From Hyphomonas sp. (lineage in GTDB: Bacteria; Pseudomonadota; Alphaproteobacteria; Caulobacterales; Hyphomonadaceae): a stretch of 12,627 bases of DNA. The position numbers and the translations under genes were made by a program. Location of the stretch: positions 1 through 12,627 of the forward strand of contig DNFL01000255.1 in the NCBI GenBank assembly GCA_003486945.1, written 5' to 3'. Of the stretch, positions 7,040 through 12,627 are shown piece by piece. The stretch's first letter is position 1. Each line of letters begins with the position of its first letter. The notes under the pieces were generated by a model. The model did no database searches. It was given only the letters and a program-made list of their open reading frames with translations, and was not told the origin of the DNA.

Positions 7040-7281
7040 GCGTCACTTCCTTCACCGGTGACGAGTTCCCAGCGCTTCAGCTTCGACTTCGGCGCGCACT
7101 CGCGGATGGTTACGGTCTGGCCCTCGACGGCAACATTGTTCTCGTCATGGGCATGGTACTTGTTCGAACGGCGAACGATTTTCTTCAGCATCGGGTGCGT
7201 GAAGGTCCGTTCGACGCGGACAATGGCGGTCTTGTCCTGCTTCGCGGAGACAACAACGCCTTTCATAATACGCTTCGGCAT
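7036..7281 (-). CDS. rpsQ: 30S ribosomal protein S17
   Basis: The 81-residue product contains [20 protein letters not shown] (6-25) and [24 protein letters not shown] (41-64), the OB-fold strands of S17. S17 is a primary binder of the 5' domain of 16S rRNA, at helices 7 and 11. ATG at 7281 has GGAG 6 nt upstream; the site is part of TAAGGAG, which overlaps the rpmC stop. The TGA stop overlaps the start of rplN. Confidence 0.97.
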   Translation of the reverse strand: MPKRIMKGVVVSAKQDKTAIVRVERTFTHPMLKKIVRRSNKYHAHDENNVAVEGQTVTIRECAPKSKLKRWELVTGEGSDA

Positions 7282-7291
7282 GGGTCTCTCC

Positions 7292-7492
7292 TTACGCCTT
7301 ACCCGCCTGGGCCTTCTCGCGCAGGATCGTCTTGATCCGGGCGATGTCGCGGCGGATTTCCGTCACGCGGCCAGTCTTTTCCAGTTGGCCGGTGGCCGCC
7401 TGGAAACGCAGGTTGAACTGTTCTTTCTTCAGCTTCACCAGCTCGTCATTGAGCTGGTCAGCGGATTTCGATCTGACGTCAGCAGCTTTCAT
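7292..7492 (-). CDS. rpmC: 50S ribosomal protein L29
   Basis: A 66-residue protein with the helical pattern [33 protein letters not shown] followed by [14 protein letters not shown], the two-helix hairpin of L29. L29 lies beside L23 at the peptide exit and helps dock signal recognition particle and trigger factor. The ATG follows the rplP stop after 3 nt; GAGGGG from the last rplP codons is 9 nt upstream. Order rplP-rpmC-rpsQ is canonical. Confidence 0.97.
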   Translation of the reverse strand: MKAADVRSKSADQLNDELVKLKKEQFNLRFQAATGQLEKTGRVTEIRRDIARIKTILREKAQAGKA

Positions 7493-7495
7493 GGC

Positions 7496-7912
7496 TTAGA
7501 TCCCCTCGATGCGCTTGACGACTTTGGTCTTGATCGGAAGCTTGGCTGCGCCGAGCGCGAGCGCCAGGCGTGCGGTTTCTTCCGGGACACCGTCGATCTC
7601 GAACAGGATACGGCCAGGAGCAACGCGAGCGACCCAGCGCTCGACGGAACCCTTGCCTTTACCCATCCGGACTTCGATCGGCTTCGCGGTGACCGGAACA
7701 TCCGGGAACACGCGGATCCACACTTTGCCCTGACGCTTCATCTCGCGGGTGATGGCACGGCGGGTCGCTTCGATCTGGCGCGCAGTGACGCGTTCCGGCT
7801 CGAGCGCCTTCAGGCCGAACTCACCGAAGGCCAGCGTGAAGCCGCCCTTCGCCTGCCCGCTGATGGAGCCTTTGAAGGCCTTGCGGAATTTGGTTCGCTT
7901 CGGTTGACGCAT
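7496..7912 (-). CDS. rplP: 50S ribosomal protein L16
   Basis: The 138-residue product begins [15 protein letters not shown] (family usually ML-PKRTK-RK) and has [25 protein letters not shown] (67-91). The arginine at 82 in VRMGKGKG corresponds to the residue hydroxylated by YcfD/RoxA in E. coli (R81). L16 stabilises A-site tRNA near the peptidyl transferase centre and completes late 50S assembly. ATG at 7912 has GGAG 11 nt upstream within the rpsC end; the gap is 6 nt. Confidence 0.97.
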   Translation of the reverse strand: MRQPKRTKFRKAFKGSISGQAKGGFTLAFGEFGLKALEPERVTARQIEATRRAITREMKRQGKVWIRVFPDVPVTAKPIEVRMGKGKGSVERWVARVAPGRILFEIDGVPEETARLALALGAAKLPIKTKVVKRIEGI

Positions 7913-7918
7913 GACTGA

Positions 7919-8655
<737 letters not shown>

Positions 8656-8656
<1 letters not shown>

Positions 8657-9045
8657 TATGCGGCCTCCGCAGTCTGGCTGACGTCCCGCAGGACGATGGT
8701 GAGTTGGGCGAACGGCTTCTGGATCGGCGCAGCGCGGCCACGGGCGCGGGCCCGGATGCGCTTCATCACCAGGTTCTTGCCGACATGGGCTTCAGCAACG
8801 ACGAGGCTGTCGATGTCGAGGCCGTGATTGTTCTCGGCGTTCGCGATGGCGCTCTGCAGCAGCTTGCGAACGTCCTTGGCCGGACGTTTCGGCGAGAACT
8901 GCAGCTCTGCCAGGGCGCGCTCGACCTTCAGTCCACGGATCTGCTGAGCCAGGAGGTTCAGCTTCTGCGGGCTGGAGCGGTACATGCGCAGCACGGCGCG
9001 CGACTCGTTAGCCGCCTGCTTCGGAGGATTCTTGGCCTTTGCCAT
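8656..9045 (-). CDS. rplV: 50S ribosomal protein L22
   Basis: The 129-residue product has [26 protein letters not shown] (20-45), [22 protein letters not shown] (69-90) and the long beta-hairpin tip [15 protein letters not shown] (96-110) that lines the peptide exit tunnel. Changes in this loop give macrolide resistance in other bacteria; I see no deletion here by eye. The product is longer than E. coli L22 (110) because of a 15-residue basic N-terminal extension and a short C-terminal tail. ATG at 9045 has GAGGAA 6 nt upstream and lies 2 nt after the rpsS stop. Confidence 0.97.
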
Positions 9046-9047
9046 GA

Positions 9048-9326
9048 CTACTTCCTCTTCGCTTTCTTGTCTGCGCCGTGGCCGTAATAGGTACGGGTCG
9101 GAGCGAACTCGCCAAACTTGTGACCGACCATCTCTTCCGAGACCGTGACGGGGATGAACTTGTTGCCATTGTGGACCTGGAAGTTCAGGCCAACGAATTG
9201 CGGCAGGATCGTCGAGCGGCGCGACCAGGTCTTGATCACGGCGCGCTTCTCCGAAGAACGGGCTTCCTCAGCCTTCTTCAGGAGGTAGCCATCGACGAAC
9301 GGGCCTTTCCAGACAGAACGGGGCAT
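9048..9326 (-). CDS. rpsS: 30S ribosomal protein S19
   Basis: The 92-residue product starts [22 protein letters not shown] and contains [19 protein letters not shown] (31-49) and [17 protein letters not shown], the S19 signatures. S19 is in the 30S head, forms a heterodimer with S13 and contributes to bridge B1a. ATG at 9326 has GGGAG 9 nt upstream. It lies 14 nt after rplB. Length matches the family. Confidence 0.98.
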   Translation of the reverse strand: MPRSVWKGPFVDGYLLKKAEEARSSEKRAVIKTWSRRSTILPQFVGLNFQVHNGNKFIPVTVSEEMVGHKFGEFAPTRTYYGHGADKKAKRK

Positions 9327-9340
9327 GTCTCGTGGCTCCC

Positions 9341-10171
9341 TTAGCGTTTCGCGTTACGGCGGCGGATGATCAGGCGATCCGTCGCTTTGTTGTTACGGGT
9401 CTTCGGACCGCGGGTTTTCTTGCCCCACGGAGAAACCGGGTGACGGCCGCCGGACGACTTGCCCTCACCACCACCGTGCGGGTGGTCGACCGGGTTCATG
9501 ACGACGCCGCGGACAGTCGGACGAACGCCGCGGTGACGCGTGCGGCCAGCCTTGGAGCTGACTTCGTTCATCTTGTCCGGGTTCGACACAGCGCCGATCG
9601 TGGCAAGGCAGGTATCCAGCACCATGCGCAGTTCGCCCGAAGCGAGCTTGATCTGGGCATAGCCGGCATCGCGGCCGACGAGCTGGGCATAGGTGCCGGG
9701 GGAGCGGACCATCTGCGCGCCCTTCTGGGGCTTCAGCTCGATATTGTGGATGATCGTACCGACCGGGATCGATTTCAGCGGCAGGGTGTTGCCCGGCTTG
9801 ATGTCGGCGGTGGCCGAAGTGATCACGGTGTCGCCGACTTCAAGGCGCTGCGGCGCGATGATGTAGGACAGCTCGCCGTCCTGATACTTGATCAGGGCGA
9901 TGAAGGCCGTGCGGTTCGGATCGTATTCCAGACGCTCGACGGTCGCCGGAACATCCCAGCGGCTGCGCTTGAAGTCGACCTTGCGGTACAGACGCTTCGC
10001 GCCGCCGCCCTGGTGGCGCACGGTGATGCGGCCCTGGTTGTTGCGGCCGCCCTTCTTGCTGAGGCCCTCGGTGAGCGCCTTGACCGGCGCGCCCTTGTGC
10101 AGACCCTTGCGGTCCACCAGCACGAGCTGGCGGCGGCCGGGAGAGGTCGGATTGAATGTCTTCAGTGCCAT
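9341..10171 (-). CDS. rplB: 50S ribosomal protein L2
   Basis: The 276-residue product starts [17 protein letters not shown] and contains the RNA-binding core ([19 protein letters not shown], 42-60) and the highly conserved [20 protein letters not shown] (225-244). The histidine at about 230 in VDHPHGGGE corresponds to the residue of E. coli L2 implicated in peptidyl transferase activity. L2 is a primary binder of domain IV of 23S rRNA and is needed for subunit association. ATG at 10171 has AAGGA 8 nt upstream. The gap to rplW is 18 nt. Confidence 0.98.
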   Translation of the reverse strand: MALKTFNPTSPGRRQLVLVDRKGLHKGAPVKALTEGLSKKGGRNNQGRITVRHQGGGAKRLYRKVDFKRSRWDVPATVERLEYDPNRTAFIALIKYQDGELSYIIAPQRLEVGDTVITSATADIKPGNTLPLKSIPVGTIIHNIELKPQKGAQMVRSPGTYAQLVGRDAGYAQIKLASGELRMVLDTCLATIGAVSNPDKMNEVSSKAGRTRHRGVRPTVRGVVMNPVDHPHGGGEGKSSGGRHPVSPWGKKTRGPKTRNNKATDRLIIRRRNAKR

Positions 10172-10189
10172 TTGCTTCGTCCTTCTCCC

Positions 10190-10489
10190 TTACAGGCCCG
10201 TCGAGATGTCGACCGACTGGCCTTCAGCGAGGGTGACGATGGCTTTCTTCACGTCGGAGCGACGGCCGAGGAAACCCCGGAAGCGTTTCGTCTTGCCCTT
10301 CTGGGTCAGGGTGTTGACCTTCGTCACCTTCACCTTGAACAGGGCCTCGACGGCCTCCTTGATCGCCTTCTTGTCGGCGCCGGGCGCGACTTCGAAGATG
10401 ATCTTGTTCTGCTCGGCGACAAGCGTCGATTTCTCGGTGATCAGCGGGCGGCGGATCACGTCATAGTGGTGGGGTTTCACATCGGCCAT
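10190..10489 (-). CDS. rplW: 50S ribosomal protein L23
   Basis: The 99-residue product has [15 protein letters not shown] (8-22), the signature start of L23, then [26 protein letters not shown] (47-72), a tunnel-reaching loop. L23 sits at the peptide exit and is the docking site for trigger factor and SRP. The ATG overlaps the rplD stop by one base (TAATG), with GGAGG 7 nt upstream. Length matches the family (about 96-100). Confidence 0.98.
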   Translation of the reverse strand: MADVKPHHYDVIRRPLITEKSTLVAEQNKIIFEVAPGADKKAIKEAVEALFKVKVTKVNTLTQKGKTKRFRGFLGRRSDVKKAIVTLAEGQSVDISTGL

Positions 10490-11133
10490 TATTCAGCCTC
10501 CGCTTTGGCGCCGCCGAAGCGGGCTTTGATGCCCTCGGCGGCTTCCTTGGTGATGACGAGCGTGCGGCGGCGCAGGATGTCGTAGACATTCAGGCCTGCA
10601 ACCGGGAGCACGTCGATGTTCGGGATGTTGCGCGCGGCGCGGGCGAAGTTTTCGTTCACTTCGGCGCCCGAGATGATCAGCGCGTTCTCGATGCCGAGGC
10701 CTTTGAAGGCGTTGACCAGTTCCTTGGTCTTGCCGTCTTTCAGCTCAGCCTTGTCGATCACGAGGATCGCATCGCCCTTCACTTTCGAGGAAAGCGCGTG
10801 GGCAAGAGCCATCTTGCGGATCTTTTTCGGCAGGTCGTGCGCATGGCTGCGAACGCGCGGGCCGTGGGCTGCACCACCACCGACGAAGATCGGGGCGTTG
10901 CGCGAGCCGTGGCGGGCGCCGCCCGAGCCTTTTTGCTTGATCGACTTTTTCGTCGTGCGGTTCACTTCCGAACGCGACTTGGCCTTGTGCGTGCCAGCCT
11001 GACGGCGGGCGAGCTGCCAGCGAACGGTGCGCTGCAGGATGTCGCCGCGGATTTCGTCAATGCCGAAAATCGCGTCGTCCAGCTCGATCTTGCCGGCAGC
11101 CTTGCCAGCGAGGGTTTTGACGGAGAGTTCCAT
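10489..11133 (-). CDS. rplD: 50S ribosomal protein L4
   Basis: The 214-residue product starts [20 protein letters not shown]. It has the extended tunnel loop around [20 protein letters not shown] (66-85), with [13 protein letters not shown] (85-97), and the C-terminal fold with [22 protein letters not shown]4 reaches into the peptide exit tunnel at the constriction with L22. In gammaproteobacteria L4 also represses the S10 operon through the leader RNA; whether that applies here is unknown, though the leader is structured. Start and rplC stop share one base (TAATG). Confidence 0.98.
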   Translation of the reverse strand: MELSVKTLAGKAAGKIELDDAIFGIDEIRGDILQRTVRWQLARRQAGTHKAKSRSEVNRTTKKSIKQKGSGGARHGSRNAPIFVGGGAAHGPRVRSHAHDLPKKIRKMALAHALSSKVKGDAILVIDKAELKDGKTKELVNAFKGLGIENALIISGAEVNENFARAARNIPNIDVLPVAGLNVYDILRRRTLVITKEAAEGIKARFGGAKAEAE

Positions 11134-11891
11134 TAGCCTTCACCCCCGGCGGTCAGCTTCTCTGGTGCCTTGAACGAACCGGCGGCCGGCGCGTCTTTCG
11201 GCAGGGCTTTCTTCACAGCGTCGCGGATTTCGACAAAGGCGCCATCGACGCCCGGAACCGAACCCTTCACGAGGATCAGGCCGCGCTCGACATCGGTGCG
11301 CACAACCGTGAGGTTCTGCGTCGTGATGCGGTCCACACCGAGGTGGCCGGCCATCTTCTTGTTCTTGAACACGCGGCCCGGATCCTGGCGCATACCGGTC
11401 GAACCGTGCGAACGGTGCGAGATCGACACGCCGTGCGTGGCGCGCAGACCGGAGAAGTTCCAGCGCTTCATGGCGCCGGCGAAGCCTTTGCCGGTCGAGA
11501 TGGCCGACACGTCGACCTTCTGACCCGGCACGAAGTGGTCGGCCAGAACGGTCGAACCAACTTCCGGCAGGTTGCCGGTGACGCGGAATTCCTTGAGTTT
11601 CGCTTTCGGCGCAACGCCGGCCTTGGCGAACGCAGCGCGCTCCGCCTTGGGGGTGCGCTTTGCTTTTTTCTCGCCGGTGCCAAGAATGACGGCCTTGTAG
11701 CCATCGGTACGGGTGACTTCCCCGCCCTTCTTGGTTTTCACGGTACGCTCTTCTTCGGTGCGCACGCCGACGACCTGGCAGCCGTCGAGCGACAGCACGG
11801 TCACCGGAATGTGGCGTCCGTCATCACCGAATACACGGGTCATGCCGACCTTGCGTGCGAGCACGCCGGAACGGGCAGCTGGCTGTGCCAT
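11133..11891 (-). CDS. rplC: 50S ribosomal protein L3
   Basis: The 252-residue product has [17 protein letters not shown] (9-25), the lysine/alanine-rich segment common in alphaproteobacteria (about 74-100), and [18 protein letters not shown] (131-148). The loop reaching the peptidyl transferase centre is [21 protein letters not shown] (162-182). Its glutamine (about 169) aligns with the PrmB-methylated Q150 of E. coli L3. The C-terminal tail (about 231-252) is a longer, low-complexity extension. L3 is an assembly initiator for the 50S subunit. The ATG overlaps the rpsJ stop (TAATG); GGAGG is 6 nt upstream. Confidence 0.97.
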   Translation of the reverse strand: MAQPAARSGVLARKVGMTRVFGDDGRHIPVTVLSLDGCQVVGVRTEEERTVKTKKGGEVTRTDGYKAVILGTGEKKAKRTPKAERAAFAKAGVAPKAKLKEFRVTGNLPEVGSTVLADHFVPGQKVDVSAISTGKGFAGAMKRWNFSGLRATHGVSISHRSHGSTGMRQDPGRVFKNKKMAGHLGVDRITTQNLTVVRTDVERGLILVKGSVPGVDGAFVEIRDAVKKALPKDAPAAGSFKAPEKLTAGGEG

Positions 11892-12211
11892 TAACGGCCT
11901 CCCTCGAGTTTGATCTCGATGCCGACGCCAGACGACAGGTCGAGCTTCATCAGAGCATCAACGGTCTGCGGGGTGGGGTCGACGATGTCGAGAATGCGGG
12001 TGTGCGTGCGGATTTCGAACTGGTCACGCGAAGCTTTGTCGATGTGCGGTGACCGGATGACCGTGAAGCGCTCAATGCGTGTCGGCAGCGGAACCGGACC
12101 GCGGACTTCAGCGCCGGTGCGCTTCGCCGTGTTCACGATCTCCTTCGCCGACATGTCGAGCGCGCGGTGATCAAAGGCTTTCAGCCTGATCCGGATATTT
12201 TGTTTTTCCAT
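11891..12211 (-). CDS. rpsJ: 30S ribosomal protein S10 (first gene of the operon)
   Basis: The 106-residue product begins [21 protein letters not shown] and contains [22 protein letters not shown] (38-59) and [20 protein letters not shown], the S10 (NusE) signatures. S10 acts in the 30S head and, as NusE, in transcription antitermination with NusB. The open frame continues to 12382, but that extension is unlike S10, and its upstream-most start (a TTG) is the -35 box of the promoter candidate, so the ATG at 12211 is chosen. GGA lies 6 nt after which the ATG begins, in CGGAAGCAAG. The order rpsJ-rplC-rplD is canonical; tuf is not next to it within the window. Confidence 0.97.
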   Translation of the reverse strand: MEKQNIRIRLKAFDHRALDMSAKEIVNTAKRTGAEVRGPVPLPTRIERFTVIRSPHIDKASRDQFEIRTHTRILDIVDPTPQTVDALMKLDLSSGVGIEIKLEGGR

Positions 12212-12226
12212 CTTGCTTCCGTCCGC

Positions 12227-12241
12227 GCAAAACACTTTTGC
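12227..12241 (-). promoter_or_regulatory. Leader hairpin next to the rpsJ ribosome binding site
   Basis: GCAAAA (12227-12232) and TTTTGC (12236-12241) form a perfect 6-bp stem with a 3-nt loop. In the mRNA it ends 15 nt before the ATG, directly beside the GGA used by rpsJ. A stem at this place could influence ribosome access. It is not followed by a T-run. Function inferred. Confidence 0.5.
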
Positions 12242-12277
12242 CCCGGGCGCGCAGCTCGTCAGCTTCGAGCGGCCCTG
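12242..12277 (-). promoter_or_regulatory. Two-tier hairpin in the rpsJ leader
   Basis: GCTCG (12254-12258) pairs with CGAGC (12266-12270) around a 7-nt loop. Outside it GGGC/GCCC and CC/GG pairs can close a second, GC-rich stem with one mismatch and an asymmetric internal loop. Together with the hairpin at 12227-12241 this gives a folded leader directly upstream of the S10 operon, a position where L4-responsive RNA is known in E. coli. No sequence match to that element is claimed. Confidence 0.45.
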
Positions 12278-12353
12278 GGCTTGGGTGAGGTTAAATTGTC
12301 TGTTTCGAGGGAGCGTTCGCTCTTCAAAGCGCAGCCTTCCCGGCGAAGTGGGG

Positions 12354-12382
12354 CGTATACGCGCGGGAATCGGATGCGTCAA
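12354..12382 (-). promoter_or_regulatory. Main sigma70-type promoter candidate of the S10 operon
   Basis: Minus-strand TTGACG (12382-12377) is 17 nt from TATACG (12359-12354), an ideal spacing with 5 of 6 and 4 of 6 matches to the housekeeping consensus. Transcription would start near 12347-12349, giving a leader of about 135 nt. The discriminator after the -10 is CCCC, as often seen at stringently controlled ribosomal promoters. A GANTC site (12367-12371) lies in the spacer, so CcrM methylation could touch the core promoter. The same CTGTTGACG word marks the rpsM promoter candidate. Confidence 0.78.
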
Positions 12383-12520
12383 CAGCCGTTAAGGGGGAAT
12401 CTGCAGGCATTCTGGCACACCCCAGCCCCTGCCCTGCCGGCTGCGGAAATCCGGCCATTTTGACCCCGGCTTTCCCTTGGGACGCTGGGGCCTTCGGAGG
12501 GGTGGGGATTCGGGGCGCCA

Positions 12521-12550
12521 GGTCCCGGCTTGCGCCGGGATGACACGGGA
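12521..12550. repeat. REP-like intergenic palindrome ('VIPAQAG' type)
   Basis: TCCCGGC (12523-12529) and GCCGGGA (12534-12540) form a perfect 7-bp stem around TTGC, followed by TGAC. Read on the minus strand it is TGTCATCCCGGCGCAAGCCGG, the kind of dispersed element that yields spurious VIPAQAG peptides in many proteobacterial annotations. About 60 nt away, 12462-12480 (TGACCCCGGCTTTCCCTTG) looks like a decayed partner copy. Family assignment comes from memory of this common motif, not a search. Confidence 0.7.
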
Positions 12551-12627
12551 TGGAGCCAGAGAATCGCGGCGGTTACAGGCGAATCCAGCTTTTTGCATGT
12601 TGGCCCCAAAGCAAAAGGCCGCCTCCT

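Larger units (their letters stand above)
12212..12627. other. Gene-free region upstream of rpsJ
   Basis: I see no credible gene in these 416 bases. The part nearest rpsJ is the leader (to about 12348) and the promoter (12354-12382). Further out are five GANTC sites (12367, 12397, 12507, 12561, 12581), a GCCGG/CCGGC inverted repeat (12436-12455) and a REP-like palindrome (12523-12540). At the right edge, on the minus strand, GGAGGCGGCC followed by TTTTGCTTT could be the right arm and T-rich tail of a terminator of an upstream gene; its left arm would be outside the window. Minus-strand open frames here translate the repeat (for example VIPAQAG) and are not genes. Confidence 0.75.

Noticed and set aside
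9332..10585. 417-codon open frame on the plus strand
   Set aside because: Antisense shadow of rplB and rplW with no family features.
12212..12382. 57-residue N-terminal extension of rpsJ
   Set aside because: The frame is open but begins with the TTG of the -35 box, so it would lie upstream of the likely transcript start; it shows no S10 similarity.
12379..12609. Minus-strand open frame encoding a peptide with HPVSSRRKPGPG, and a sister frame with VIPAQAG
   Set aside because: They are translations of the REP-like palindrome, a well-known source of false short genes.

Overview
The window is one co-directional block of translation genes. All 25 recognisable genes lie on the minus strand, so transcription runs from high to low coordinates. 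It is the S10–spc–alpha super-operon in canonical order: rpsJ-rplC-rplD-rplW-rplB-rpsS-rplV-rpsC-rplP-rpmC-rpsQ (S10 part), rplN-rplX-rplE-rpsN-rpsH-rplF-rplR-rpsE-rpmD-rplO-secY-adk (spc part), then rpsM and the start of rpsK (alpha part), which runs off the left edge. The DNA is GC-rich. Zinc-free 101-residue S14, a short-LID adenylate kinase between secY and rpsM, an RG-rich S5 N-terminus and a lysine/alanine-rich segment in L3 all fit an alphaproteobacterium. Hyphomonadaceae/Caulobacterales is my best guess, but it is an inference.

Layout. 12212-12627 has no gene. It holds a REP-like palindrome of the type that reads 'VIPAQAG' when translated, a cluster of five GANTC sites, a near-consensus sigma70-type promoter (TTGACG-17-TATACG) and a structured leader of roughly 135 nt before rpsJ. 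From 12211 to about 2767 twenty-one genes are packed with gaps of 0-29 nt or overlaps of 1-8 nt (TAATG four times, ATGA once, ATGTCTGA once), so translational coupling is likely throughout. A 90-nt gap with a GC-rich hairpin precedes secY; secY and adk overlap by GTGA. A 148-nt gap between adk and rpsM carries a second strong promoter candidate (TTGACG-16-TATAAG) and an inverted repeat over its -10 region. A 121-nt gap between rpsM and rpsK holds a long hairpin built from repeated GCGAATA/TATTCGC words.

Together the genes make the head, platform and decoding-site proteins of the 30S subunit, much of the 50S core and exit tunnel, the SecY translocon channel and adenylate kinase. I found no undescribed defence, metabolic or mobile system. 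Points worth a second look are the intergenic regulatory DNA, a 26-residue insertion in L6, and the TTG and GTG starts of rpsM and adk.
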